A stretch of DNA of 64,000 bases from Nocardioides ungokensis (GCF_013466985.1 NZ_CP059164.1:2055001-2119000); one strand, 5' to 3'. Positions 29,700 through 41,500 are shown, counted from the stretch's first letter. Numbers and translations are program-made. The notes: generated by a model not told the origin, from the sequence alone.

Positions 29700-30991
29700 C
29701 CCGCCCCGGCGTCCGTCTGCCCGTCGCCGGACTGGCCACCCTGGCCCTGGCCGCGGGCCTGACGGCCTGCTCGTCCTCGGCCTCCGAGGAGGCGCAGGGT
29801 GCGCCCGCCCGACCCGCCCCCGTGGCGCTCGACGCGGTGCAGGCACCCGACGAGGTGAAGGTCGGCGTCCTGGTCAGCCTGACCTCTGCCCCCGGCGAGG
29901 GCTCGGACTGGAGCAAGGCCGCCGAGGGTGCCCGGGTCGCGGCGTACCGCTTCGGCCTGGGCGACGTCTCCGTGACCCTGCGTCCGATGGACGACAAGGG
30001 CACCTCGAAGGGGGCTGCGGCCGCGGTCCAGCGGCTCGCCTCCGACGGGGTCTCGGGCATCGTCGTCGCCAGCGAGGGCGACCACGTCCGGGCGGCGGTG
30101 GACGCCGCCTCGAAGGCCGGCATCCCCGTGCTGCTGCCCTACGAGACCGACGCGGCCGGCCTGCCCGACCACGCCTGGGTCACCGGCCCGGACCGTGCGC
30201 AGGTCGCCTCCGCGCTCACCTCGGCGCTCTCGGACCGCGGCGTGAGCCGACCGGCCCTGGTCGACGCCGGCGGGGGCAAGCCGGACGGCATGTCACCGTC
30301 CGCCTCCTACCGGTTCCACGCCGGTGACGACCCGACGAAGCTGGCCGACGCGATCGCGAAGCAGGCCGGCGCGGGCAAGGGGCCCGACTCGGTGCTCGTC
30401 TCGGGTCCGGCGCAGCTCCAGGCGACGGTGGTGCAGGCCCTGCAGGGTGCGAACGTCACCCTCCCGGTCTTCCTCACCCCCGACGCCCTGAGCCCGGCCT
30501 TCGCCACCACCCTCGCGGGGCTGGACGGGACGCTCTCCGGCAGCCTCACCACCGTCGGTCCGGACGCGGGCGACGTCGCGGCCATGGGCTCCGGTGACGA
30601 CGGCCAGGCGCTGTCGGCGTACTTCGCGGCGCTGCGCGCGACCGCGGGGGACAGCAAGGTCACCGACTTCTTCGACGGGCAGCCGTTCGCCACCGTGAGC
30701 GACGACGCCGACACCAGGAGCCACGACGCGGTCGTCGCCCTGGTCGCCGCCGCGGCGAAGGCCGGCAGCGTGGATCCGGCGGACGTGGCCGACGCCCTCG
30801 CGGGGCTCCAGGTGACCCATGCCGACGGACTGGCCGGCCCGAGCCTGGACTTCAGCTCGCCCGACGCGCTCGCCGACGACGAGGTGGCCGTCCTGCAGGC
30901 CTCGACGCAGAGCCCCGGGCTGCGCCCGGTCGCCGCGACGCCGGGGCCACCGGCTCCGCAGCTGTTCTGGTTCACGGCGCCCAGCAGCTGA
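29696..30991 (+). CDS. Periplasmic-binding-fold (type 1) lipoprotein
   Basis: A 431-aa protein with lipobox LAAGLTAC (Cys 25). The mature part follows the type-1 periplasmic binding fold of branched-chain amino-acid and ANF receptors: VKVGVLVSLTSAPGEGSDWSK, then ASDGVSGIVVASEGDHVRA and KAGIPVLLPY. No ABC permease or ATPase partner lies nearby. The gene is wedged, translationally coupled, between the coiled-coil protein and the FHA-FtsK ATPase. It is therefore unlikely to be a simple importer component; a role as surface sensor or scaffold for the secretion system is possible but unproven. Confidence 0.8.
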   Translation: MTRPGVRLPVAGLATLALAAGLTACSSSASEEAQGAPARPAPVALDAVQAPDEVKVGVLVSLTSAPGEGSDWSKAAEGARVAAYRFGLGDVSVTLRPMDDKGTSKGAAAAVQRLASDGVSGIVVASEGDHVRAAVDAASKAGIPVLLPYETDAAGLPDHAWVTGPDRAQVASALTSALSDRGVSRPALVDAGGGKPDGMSPSASYRFHAGDDPTKLADAIAKQAGAGKGPDSVLVSGPAQLQATVVQALQGANVTLPVFLTPDALSPAFATTLAGLDGTLSGSLTTVGPDAGDVAAMGSGDDGQALSAYFAALRATAGDSKVTDFFDGQPFATVSDDADTRSHDAVVALVAAAAKAGSVDPADVADALAGLQVTHADGLAGPSLDFSSPDALADDEVAVLQASTQSPGLRPVAATPGPPAPQLFWFTAPSS

Positions 30992-31071
30992 GCGGCCCAC
31001 GCGACGGGTAGCGTGCCCGTCTGGTCGGGTCTCGCCGGACCGTATCGAAGCGACGAGAGAAGGAGACGGCC

Positions 31072-34000
31072 GTGCGGCTCGTCATCGACGTGGACGACAA
31101 CCCGTGCGAGGTCGAGGTCGCGCAGTTCGCCGAGGTCGCGACGCTGGGTGACCTCGTCACGGCCGCGGTCGGCGTCACGCTCGCGGACGACGAGACCCTG
31201 TGGGTCGACCAGCGCCGGCACGAGGCCGGTGAGCAGCTACGGGCGGTCACCCTGCTCGAGGGGTCACGGGTGGGTCGGGAGAGCCTGGTCCGTCCCGAGC
31301 CGGTGCGCGGCTGGTCGGCCACCGTCTCCGGCGGCCTCCACGCCGGGCGCACCGTTGCGGTGCCCGCGTCCCGCCCGCTCGCGGTGGGCCGCTCGCCGCA
31401 GGCCGACCTGACCCTCGACTCCCCGAGCGCCTCGTGGAGCCACGTGACGGTCGAGCGGGAGGAGGAGGGTGTCCGGGTCAAGGACGCCGGGTCCACCAAC
31501 GGCACCCTCGTCGACGGCGTGGAGGTCCCTGAAGAGGGCGTCCTCGTCACCGACGAGGCGGTCGTCCTCGCGGGCGGTACGTCGATCACGCTGCGCCGCG
31601 ACCTCGCCGAGACGCCCGCACCCGCACCCGGCTCGCTGCACAACCTGACCCCCGCCGGCACCGCGCCCTTCAACCGGCCGCCGCGCCCCGGGCGACCGCC
31701 GGGGCCGGAGTCCATCCAGCCGCCCGTGCGCAAGGACCCGCCGCCGCCCTCCCGCTTCAGCCTCGCGACGATCGTCGGTCCGCTCGTGCTGGCCGCGGTC
31801 ATGGTCGTGGTGATGCACAGCGCCCAGTACGCCCTGCTCGCCGCCCTGAGCCCGGTCCTCGGCGTCGGCACGTGGTGGGAGCAGAAGCGCCGCCGCAAGC
31901 AGGACATGGCCGAGGAGGACGTGCGCTTCGCCAACGCCCAGGACACCCTGCGCGACGACCTCGGGGAGGCGGCGGCCGCCGAGCGGGCCCGTCGGCGCGA
32001 CGACGTACCGGACCCGGCGACCGCGCTGCGCCGTGCCGCGCTGCCGACGACCCGGCTGTGGCAGCGACGCCCCGGCGCAGCCGACTTCCTGGCGCTGCAC
32101 GCCGGCGTCGGCGACGTGCCGTGGACCCCGCCGGTGGAGAGCCAGTCCGGCGCCCGGCTCGACGGCGCCGTCAAGGAGATCATCGCGTCCGCGCACATGC
32201 CCTCCGCGCCGGTCGAGGTCGACCTCACCGGCGCCGGCGTCGTCGGCATCGTCGGCGAGCGTGAGGGCGCCCTGGCGGTGGCCAGGAGCCTCGTCTGCCA
32301 GGCCGCCGTCCACTGCGGCCCGGCCGACCTGACCGTGGGCGTCTTCTGCGACCCCGGCCGCGACGAGGCCTGGTCGTGGACGACGTGGCTGCCGCACGTC
32401 CGGCGCCTCGGCGACGGCTCCAACGGCCAGTGGGTGTCGGCCACCCGGGCCCGCAGCGAGGGACTGCTGCGCGGCCTTCGCGACGGCATCGACGGGCACC
32501 CGACGCCGGCGGTGCTGCTGGTCCTGGACTCCGACGTGCTCACCGAGGGTCGCGACGCCCCGGCGCGCAGCCTGCTCGGCCACGGCCGCCCGCTGGGCGA
32601 GTCGTCGCTCTCCAAGCCGGTGACCCGGGTCTCCGGCATCGTGATCGCCGCCAACGAGGAGCAGCTGCCGGCAGCGTGCACGGTGATCGTGCGGGTCCGC
32701 AACGACGCCGAGGGCACCGTGACCCGCCCCGACGACCTCACGACCGTCGACGACGTCGTGCTGGCCGGGCTCGACGTCGACACGGCGCGTCGCTGCGCCA
32801 CCGACCTGGCCCGCTTCGACGACCCGGAGCTGATCGTCCCCGGGGCGGCGCTGCCGGGCCTGGTCCGCCTGCCCGGGCTCCTGGGCATCGACGAGATGAC
32901 GCCCGAGGCGATCCGCAAGAGCTGGTCCTCGGCCACCGGCATCTCCACGCCCGTGGGCGTGGGGGAGCACGGGGCCTTCGCGCTCGACCTCGTGCGGGAC
33001 GGGCCGCACGGCCTCGTCGGCGGCACCACCGGCTCCGGCAAGAGCGAGTTCCTGCGGTCCCTGGTCGCCGGCCTCGCGGCCCGCAACGACCCCACGCGGC
33101 TGACCTTCATCCTCATCGACTTCAAGGGCGGGGCGGCGTTCGCGACCTGCGAGCGGCTGCCGCACACGATCGGCACGGTCAGCAACCTCGACGAGCAGCT
33201 CGCCGACCGCGCCCTGCGGGCGCTCGAGGCCGAGATGGACTACCGCCAGCGGGTCTTCGCCGCGGCGGGCGAGGGGATCGACAACCTCGACGCCTACCTG
33301 GCGACCAATCCCGAGGTGCCGATGCCGCGCCTGCTGCTCGTGGTCGACGAGTTCGCGATGCTGGCGAAGGAGTACCCCGACGTCCTGTCGTCGCTGGTCA
33401 GCGTCGCTGCGGTCGGACGGACCCTCGGCGTGCACATGATCCTGGCGACCCAACGGCCGGCCGGAGTCGTCAACGAGGACATCCTCGCCAACACCAACCT
33501 CCGGGTCGCGCTGCGCGTGCAGAGCCGCGACGACTCGGTCAACGTCGTCGGCGTGCCCGCGGCCGCGGCCATCGGGCGCACCCAGATGGGCCGCGCGTTC
33601 GTGAAGCTCGGCCAGGACGACATCACCCCGGTGCAGACCGCGCTGGTGACCGGGCGCTCGGAAGCCCAGTCGTCGCTGCTCGTCGACCTCCACCCGGTCG
33701 TCTTCGGGCAGGACGCCCAGCGGCGCGCGGCCGTCGTCGACGATGACGCCCCTGCCGACCTCGACCTCCTCATCGACGCGATCGTGGCGGCCAACGACGA
33801 CGCGGGCTACGCCCCGCCGAGGCCCGTCTGGCCCGAGCCGCTCGGCGAGCGGGTGGCGCTGGCCGCGACGTCCGAAGCATCAAGCAACGAGCAGCCATCG
33901 GTCGGCCGGGTCGCCGGCTCGACGATCCAGGTCGCACTCGCGGACGACCCCGACCGGCAGCGGCAGATCCCCGCCGGCTGGGACCTCGAGCGAGGCAACC

Positions 34001-35344
34001 TGCTGCTGATGGGCATCCCCGGGAGCGGCACCAGCACCACCTTGGCCAGCCTCGCCCTGACCCTGGCGGCGGAGCACCCCCCCGAGGACCTCGACCTGCT
34101 GGTCCTCGACCTCGGGTCCCGCGACCTCGCACCGCTGACCGGGCTGCCGCACACCGCGGCGTACGTCGGCTCCGGCTCGGCCTCCCGCGAACAGCAGGTT
34201 CGGCTGCTGAAGTACCTGCGCGCCGAGCTCGACCGGCGCCGGGCCGACCCCGGCCCGCACCGGGAGACCGTGGTCCTCATCGACGGCCTGGCGACGCTCA
34301 AGGACGAGTACGACGACTTCGAGGGCATCAAGCTCCTCGAGGGCCTCTACCGGGCCTGGTCCGACGGGCCCGAGGTGGGGCTGTGGTGCGCGGCGACGAC
34401 CACGCGCGCGAAGGCGGTGCCGTCGGCGATCGACGAGGTGACCACGCAGAAGTGGCTCTTCCGGTTGGCCGACGCCTACGACTACGCGGCCGCCGGGGTG
34501 CCGGCCAAGTTCGCGCCGGCGGCGGTCGCCGGGCGCTGCGTGCTGGCCGAGACCCGGCTGCAGGCGCACGTCGCGACACCGTCGACCTCGCTCACCGAGG
34601 CGGTCTCGCAGGTGGCGGACCGTTGGGGACCGTTGCAGCCGAAGGCGACCGTGGTCGGCCAGCTGCCGGAGTCCGTGACGGTGGCCGAGCTGGGCGTCGA
34701 CGCCCAGGTGGCGGGGGAGCCGTGGCGGATCCCGGTCGGCATTCGCGAGTCCGACCTGGCGCCTGCCGTGCTCGAGACCTACGACGGGGAGCACGTGCTG
34801 GTGGCCGGCCCCGGCCCGCTCGGGCAGGTCCACGCTGCTGATCGCCATGGCCGAGACCCTGCGCGCGGGGGCCGCCGCCGACGGCGTGGACCTGGCCGTC
34901 TGGGGCGTCGGTGGCCGCCGCTCACCGCTCGGCGAGGCGGGACTCGACCGCTGCGTCATCGGTGACGACGGGCTGGCTGCCCTGCTGGCCTCCGCCCGCG
35001 TGCACCGCGGTCGGCTGGTGCTGCTGGTCGACGACGCGGAGCAGTTCGAGGACTCCGACCAGGCCTTCACCGGTCTGCTGGCGTCCCGGACCACCGACCT
35101 GAAGGTGATCGCGTCCGGCCGCTCCGACGACCTGCGTGGGCTCTACAGCCACTGGACCAGGACGGTCCGCAAGTCACGCAGCGGGGTGCTGCTCCAGCCC
35201 AACATCGACTACGACGGCGAGCTGCTCGGGGTCACCCTGCCGCGCCGCGCACCGGTGGCGCTGACGGTCGGGCGTGGGTACGTCGTCGCCGGCGGCAACA
35301 TGGAGTTCCTGCAGGCCGCCGGTCCGAAGACGCCGGTGGGCTGA
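31072..35344 (+). CDS. FHA-FtsK/SpoIIIE ATPase, EssC/EccC-like, frameshifted
   Basis: About 1424 aa. An FHA domain lies at residues about 84-170 (VGRSPQADLTLDSPSASWSH, then DAGSTNGTLVDG). After a Pro-rich linker come two membrane helices at about 228-265. Three P-loop ATPase units follow: the first with an intact Walker A GGTTGSGKSEF (about 650) and LLLVVDEFAML (about 755), the second degenerate (GIPGSGTSTT, lacking Lys, about 980), the third degenerate (GPGPLGRSTL, Arg for Lys, about 1244). The frame changes at about 34820. One active plus two degenerate modules is the pattern of type VII secretion motors; N-terminal FHA is the Firmicutes EssC arrangement. GTG start after AAGGAG. Substrates are probably the WXG/RHS proteins downstream. 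Confidence 0.88.
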
Positions 35345-35366
35345 GCGGCCCCGGTCGCGCAGCCCT

Positions 35367-35636
35367 TCAGGCGTCGCCCGGGAACAAGGTCGCCCATGGC
35401 CCGACGCCACCGTCCCATGCCCGGTCGGCAGCCTGGATGACCGTCGGCGCCTCGTCCCAGCCGAGGTACGGCTCGATCAGCGGGCGGGGCGTGCGGGTCG
35501 TCTTCGTCCACGTGGGCGAGCTCGCGCCCACTTCGGTGAACTCGACCTCGTAGTTGTGACGCCAGCCGAGCAGGCCGCTGTCCGGCAGCCGCCGCACGCG
35601 GATCCTGGGCCAGCCGAGGTCTCCGGCACTTGTCAT
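35367..35636 (-). CDS. Candidate immunity protein for RHS toxin 1
   Basis: An 89-aa soluble protein rich in Trp, Arg and Pro; no known family recognised. Its ATG overlaps the TGA of the upstream RHS gene (ATGA read on the minus strand at 35638-35635), the coupling expected of a toxin-immunity pair. It is the only gene between the RHS toxin and the convergent ATPase gene, which ends 22 bp away. Confidence 0.6.
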   Translation of the reverse strand: MTSAGDLGWPRIRVRRLPDSGLLGWRHNYEVEFTEVGASSPTWTKTTRTPRPLIEPYLGWDEAPTVIQAADRAWDGGVGPWATLFPGDA

Positions 35637-38600
35637 CAGTGGGGCACGCCTCCACTCAGGTCGAAGGAGCTCTGGATGTCGGGACCGGCCTGTGAGTAGT
35701 GCGGGTAGCTCGCCACCTGGTTGAGCTCCATGTTGTAGAAGTCGCTGGGCGGCAGAGAGCCCGGCCCTCCGACGTCGAAGAGGTTCTTGCCCTCCATCAT
35801 CTGGTAGTTGATCCACTTCTTGTTGACCCAGACATCGACCTTCTGCTGCAACCCGGGCACGCGCTCCAACCCGTCGTGGAGGAACGTCGGGGTCCCGTTG
35901 TAGTAACCACCGCCGTGTGCTTCCGCGTAGGGGATGACCCGCGATCCCATGATCCGTCCCATGACCATGGTGTCCGACGAGGGGTTCGTGGTCAGCGTCC
36001 CCATGACGCGTCCGCCGATCGCGTGGCCCGCTGCGCCGCCGCCCGCACCGAACACCGTTCCTGTTCCTGCGCCGATGGCCGTGGCCTGCAGGAGGCCGCC
36101 GGCTGTGTGGGGGCCGGGCCCGCTCGCGTAGGAATAGCCGCCCTGGATGCCTCCGCTGATGCCACCCGAGGACATCCCGGCCACCACCGCCGCGCGGGTG
36201 CCCGTCAGGCCTGCCCGAGCGGCGATGCCGGCCCCGCCGAAGCCGCCCAGGGCGCCGCTGATGCCGACCTGGACCCAGTCGACGTGGCCGGTGGTGGCTT
36301 TCTGGATGATGGTGTCGGCGCCGGCGCTGACGAGCATCATGCCGGCGGGTCCGCCGACGCCGGTGGCGATGAGGACGCCGCCGGCGATGACCATGGCGCC
36401 GCCGGCGACGTACTCCCAGTTGTCGTGGAGCCAGTCGCCGGCGGCGTGGAGTGCGCCTTGGTGGGCGGCGGCGTAGGCCTTGAGCTCGGCGTCGGTGACG
36501 GGGCGCAGGCCGAGTGGGTCGAGGGCGTGGAGGGGGTCGTTGCCGGCGTAGGAGTAGGGGTTGCCGGCCCAGCCGGCGCCGGGGACGGGGTCGAGGGGGT
36601 CGACGGAGAGGAAGCCGCGGGTGGTGGGGTCGTAGACGCGGGCGCCGAGCCATTCCAGGCCGCCGACGGTGAGCTCTCCGGCGGCGCCGATGGCGAGGGT
36701 GCCGGGGAGGTCGGTGGCGGCGCCGACGGTCCACGGGTCCGCGGCTGCGCCGTCGGTGGACCGGGCGGTGCGCCAGCCCGGGGCGGTCCACGAGGAGCCG
36801 ATCCCGGTGACGGGGCCGGCGGCCAGGACGGAGACGTCGCCGGCCTGGACGGGGGTGGCGCCGTAGGCAGCGGCGGTGTCCCAAAACACCTCGGTGCCGT
36901 CGACGTCCTCGAGCTCGGCGAGGGCGTCCACGTGCAGGGCCGTACGTCGGGTGCCGCGGGCGTCACGGTCGGTGACCGACCCGAGCCAGCCGGTGGGGCT
37001 CCACTCCAGCTCGCGAGACGTTCCGTCGTCGCCGTCGACGCGGGTGCGCCGGCCGAGGGGGTCGTAGGTGTAGGCCAGGGTCTGTCCGCCAGCGCCGGTG
37101 CTCGACACCAGCTGCCCGGCGGCGTCGTAGGTGTGCTCGGTTGTGGTGGCGTCCGAGGACTCGCTGACCAGGCGGCCGGCGGTGTCGTAGCGCCATCGGA
37201 CGGCCGCACCGCCGCTGCGGGCCTCGATGAGCTGGCAGGCCTCGTCGTAGGCGTAGGACGTGGTGACGCCGTCGCGGTCGACACGCAGCACCCGGCCGAC
37301 GTCGTCGCGGTCGATGGTGGTGCGGGTGAACCCGTCGCTGTCGCCCACGGTGTGGGCGACGACCCAGCCCTCGCGGTGCTCCCAGGTCTGGATGACGCCG
37401 TCGGCGGTGGCGCCGACCAGGCGGCCGGACGCGTCGCGCTCGAAGGCGGCGCGGCCCAGCAGCGGGTGGTCCAACGCGCTCAGGCGTCCGGCGGCATCCC
37501 ACGTGTACGTCGTGCGGGTGCCGTCGGGGGTGGTCATGGCGGTGCGGCGGCCGTCGGCGTCGTACTCCCACGAGACGGCTCGGCCGTCCGGGCTCGGCGG
37601 ACCAGCTGCCCACGGGGGTTCCACTCCAGGACGTGCTCGCGGGCGGGGCTTCCCGTCCGGGTGTGGTCGGAGATGATCACCCGACGCGCCCGGATGTTTC
37701 GCTCGATCGAGGAGACGACGGCGCCGTCGACGCTGACCGACTCGACACGGCCGGAGGTGTCGAAGGCCCACGTCGTGGTGCGACCGGTCGCATCGGTCTG
37801 CGAGGTCTGGCGCCCGGCCGGTCGTAGCCGGCGCGGGTCGTCCGGCCGAGGGGTCGGTCTCGGCGACCACGTGGTTCCGGGCGTCGTACTCGCGCCGGTG
37901 GCGCCGCCGAGCGGGTCGGTGATGGTGGTGACCCGGCCGTTGTCGTCGTAGTCGTAGCGGGTGGTGCCGCCGTTGGCGTTGGTGACCTCGACGAGCTGGC
38001 CGGCGGCGTCGTAGCGGAACTGCGTCGGCCGTACCAGGTGTCGCTGGACTCCTTGAGGCGTCCCGCGGGGTCGTAGGCGTAGCGGGCGGTGCCCGAGCCG
38101 GGCTGGTGGTGGGCGGTGACCCGGCCGCAGGGGTCGTACTCGGTCCAGGCGGTCTCGCCGGTGGGCAGGGTCTGGCGGACCAGCCGGCCGTCGCGTCATA
38201 GGTGTTGGTGGTGCGAGCACCGGTGGCGTCGACGACGGCGGCGAGCCGGCCGCAGGCGTCGTACTCGTGGCGGACGGTCGCGCCCGAGGGGCGGATCACC
38301 TCGACGACACGACCGGCGGCGTCGCGACGCACGGTCGTCAGGGCCCCCGTGGCGTCGACGTGCTCGACCGGGCGGCCGCAGCGGTCGTAGGTGATCAGCG
38401 ACTCCGCACCGTCGGCCTGCTCGGAGGCGATCAGGCGACCGAGGCGGTCGAAGCGGGTGGCCGCGCTCGACAGCCCGTCCTCGGCCCGGGCCGTCCGAGC
38501 GACCGGTCGGCGGCGAGGGTACGGCGCAGCCCGGTCGGGTCGGTGGTCGCGACGACGTGGCCGTTCTCGTCGTGGTCCTGCGTCCAGGTGGCGCCGTCGG

Positions 38601-41022
38601 GGTGGTGGTGGCGGTCAGGCGGGAGGGGCGTCGTGGGTGAAGCGCCAGGTGGTGCCGTCGGGGAGCTCGACGGTGGCGAGGTTGCCGAGGTCGTCGAGGT
38701 GGCGGGTGATGGATCGGCCCAGCGGGTCGATGGTGCGGGTCTCGTGGCCGTGGGTGCCGTGTTCGATCTCGGTGCGGGCGCCGGTGGGGGTCGGTGGTGG
38801 CGGCGAGGCGGCCGGCGGTGGTGTGCTCGTAGCGCCAGGTTGCGCCGTCGGGGTCGCGGCGGGAGGCGAGCAGGCCGGTGACCGGGTCGTAGGTGTAGGT
38901 GGTGCGGTGCCCGGAGGGGGTGATCGCGGCGACCACGCGGCCGGTGTGGTCGCGCTCGAGCCGTGCGGTGTTGCCCTCGGCGTCGGTGGTTGCGACCAGG
39001 TCGCCGTGGGCGTCGTGGGTGAACCGGACGGTCACGCCGGTGGGGTCGACGACGCGGGTGAGCAGGCCGTCGGTCCAGGTCAGCTCGGTGCGGCCGCCCT
39101 CTGGGTCCACGATGACCGCCGGGTGCCGGCCGCGGTGTCGCCCTCCGGATAGGCGTACTCGGTGACCGCGCCGGCCTCGGCGACGACCGTGGTCAGCCGG
39201 TCGGCGTCGTCGTAGCCGAAGGTCAGGTCCGCCCCCGTCGGGGTGACGGTGTGGGTGCGCCTGCCACGGCGTCGTACTTGTGGATGGTGGTGGCGCCGTC
39301 GCGTTCGGTGATGAGGACGGGGTTGCCGTGGGTGTCGTAGCTGGTGGACTGGCGGTGTTCGTGGGCGTCGACGATGCCGATGAGGCGGCCCTGGGGGTCG
39401 TGGAGCCAGGTGTTGGAGCGGGTGCCGTCGGTGTCGGAGACGACGGTGACGCGGCCGGGGAGGTAGGCGTAGCGGGTGGTGCGGCCGAAGGGGGAGCGTT
39501 GGGTGGTGACGCGGGCGTGCTGGTCGTAGGTGTTCTCGACCTCGACCACGCCGTCGGCGTCGATGACGGCGGTGACCGGGCCGGCGTCGTTCCAGTGGTA
39601 GCTGCGGGTGCCCAGCGGGCCGGTGGCCCCGGTCAGGCGTCCGGCGTCGTCGTAGGAGTAGGAGATGCGGCGACCGTCCGAGCGACCGCGGCCACCACCC
39701 GGTCGTCGTGCCACTCCAGGTCGATCGAGCGGCCTCGCTCGTGCTCCACCCGGATCAGGCGTCCCTCGTCGCGGACGAACTGGAGCGTGGCACCGGGGGA
39801 GGTGCACTGCCCGGTGAGGCTGCCGTCGTGGGCGTAGTCCCACCGGCGGCCGTCGTTGGAGGTGACGCGGTAGCCGTCGTCCGTGCGGCTCAGCCAGCTG
39901 TTCTGGCCGGTGGCGCGGTCCCAGCCGTTGCCGAGGCGGGGGAAGAGGGTGACGCGGCCGTCGGGGTGGGTGAGGCGGGCGGCGTCGTCGGTGAGGTCGA
40001 GGCGGGCCTCGGTGATGGAGGACCAGCCGGGGCCGAAGGCGCCGGTGTCGGGGTTGAAGGAGTTGTAGGTGCGGGTCAGGCGAGGTGGCTGGTGGCGTCG
40101 GTGAAGGCGAGGTCGGACTCGTTCTCCAGGAAGTTGCCGGTGGCGTGTTGACCGGGTCGTCGGCGTAGCCGGTGGTGGGTGGGTTGCCGTAGGCGGTGGG
40201 CGGGTCGATGACGATGTCGTCGCGGGTGGCGTCCACGCCGGCGGCGCGCAGCGCGGCCAGGATCGCGGAGTTGGCCAGGGTGGAGACCGCACCGGAGCCG
40301 CCGGCCTTCTCGAACGCCGCGGCCACGGTGTCGGCCCAGCGGACGTCCTCGTCGTTGGCGGCGAGGTACTTGTCGAAGCCGGTGAACACGCCCTCGGCCG
40401 CGAGGGTGCCCCAGCGGCAGGAGGCCTGGAAGTCGTGGTAGGCCGAGCGCAGCGTGCCGGGCTTGGAGCGCAGGACGTCGTTGGCGCCGCGGGAGCCGGT
40501 GGCGAAGCTGCGCAGGTCCTCGGGCCGGGCCGAGGACGTGCCCCCGCCGCCACCCCCACCGGTGCCGGGGGCGGGGGTCTGCCGGTGTCCGGACTGGGGC
40601 GGGGAGACCGGGATGTGCACCGGTTCGGCCGGTGGGCCGACCGGGGGTGCGTCCTCGCCGAAGACCGAGTCCCCAGCCCTTCTCCAGCAGGTTGCGGTCG
40701 TCGTGCTCCTTCTTCCAGGCGCGGGCGACCTCGGGCGCTGCTGCTCCTTGGCGGCCTCCTCCTTGAGCCGGCGCGCGCCGGTGGCGACCTCACGCAGCCG
40801 GGCGGAGAGCTCGGCGGCATCGGCCCGGGCGGTGGACTGGTTGTCGCGGAACAGGTCCGCGAAGTGTCCCCTGAAGTCCTTCGCGGCGGTGGCCTGCCAC
40901 GAGGCCCGCGATCCCGACTGCCCCGAGACCGTCGAGGCCGCACCGTCACACACCGCGATCAACCGATCGGCCACCCCGTTGTCGAACGGGACATCCTCCT
41001 CGATCGCCCCCAGATCACCCAC
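35636..41022 (-). CDS. RHS/YD-repeat polymorphic toxin 1, multiple frameshifts
   Basis: About 1795 aa. An N-terminal helical WXG/LXG-like domain (residues about 1-110) and a Pro/Gly linker lead to a DUF6531-type entry motif (here broken, DPVNT then GNFLENESDLAF). More than 20 YD repeats follow (patterns like YDAAGRL). The core ends with the classic GNPYSYAGNDPLHALDPLGL. After a hydrophobic spacer (GAMVIAGGVLIATGVGGPAGMM) the variable C-terminal domain starts near 36240 and ends the protein. That tip (FLHDGLERVPGLQ, VDVWVNKKWINYQMMEGKNL) matches no toxin family I know. RHS cores form cocoons around toxins. Export by the FHA-FtsK system is inferred from the N terminus and context. At least six frame changes are present. 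Confidence 0.85.
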
Positions 41023-41035
41023 GAGACTTCCCCCT

Positions 41036-41071
41036 TGTGTTCACCGCTGTGTTCACGGCTGTGTTCACCGC
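41036..41071. repeat. Three tandem 12-bp repeats before RHS1
   Basis: TGTGTTCACCGC, TGTGTTCACGGC, TGTGTTCACCGC in tandem, immediately upstream of the RHS1 start. The matching place before RHS2 (47338 onward) has only two units. It lies in the RHS leader and could alter WXG-RHS spacing. Confidence 0.8.
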
Positions 41072-41106
41072 TGCCGGCCCTGGTGCACGCGCGTCACCAC
41101 ACCGAC

Positions 41107-41128
41107 CACCCACCCGCACGGGTGGGTG
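41107..41128. terminator. Stem-loop between WXG1 and RHS1
   Basis: CACCCACCCG and its exact complement separated by CA; about a 9-bp stem with a 4-nt loop in practice. It lies 21 nt after the WXG1 stop on the minus strand. No T-run, so it is more likely an attenuator or mRNA end-protector than a full terminator. An identical copy is at 47397-47418. Confidence 0.5.
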
Positions 41129-41149
41129 ATCAGTGAAGAGACACCCGGC

Positions 41150-41429
41150 TCAGGCGCCGCCGCCGGCGCTGAAGATGTTCTGCGAGATCTGGTTCAGCTG
41201 GCCCCGCAGGTCCTCCAGCTCGGCCTTGGCCTTCTCCAGCGCGGCCCGGGTCTCGGGCCAGGTCGAGCCCCGGAACTTCTCGGCCAACGGCCCGTCCCAC
41301 ATTCGGGTCCGACAGGGTGCGGCCCTGGGAGTCCAGCTGGCTGATCTGGTCGGTGAAACCACCGTTGATGATCGCCTGCATCTGCTGGATCGACGACTTC
41401 GCCTGCTCGGTGGAAAGAACTCGAGACAT
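41150..41429 (-). CDS. WXG100-like protein 1, frameshifted copy
   Basis: Nearly identical to the intact 93-aa copy at 47440-47721, but a CA dinucleotide is missing near 41300 just before the WDG motif. Translation after SDPNV therefore leaves frame. The remainder (GPLAEKFRGSTWPETRAALE and the C-terminal helix to SAGGGA) is preserved in another frame. It is either a sequencing error or a recently inactivated copy. It is upstream of RHS1 in the same direction, the normal arrangement for a type VII chaperone/substrate partner. Confidence 0.75.
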
Positions 41430-41500
41430 CTGAATCCCCCTCATCGGCCCCGGAGGGCCGGGACTGTGCACGGATGAAAAATGGGTCAACCGATCAGGGG

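Noticed and set aside
35699..37951. Long plus-strand Gly/Val-rich open frame through the RHS1 gene
   Set aside because: Antisense shadow of YD repeats; its low-complexity composition follows from the repeat codons.
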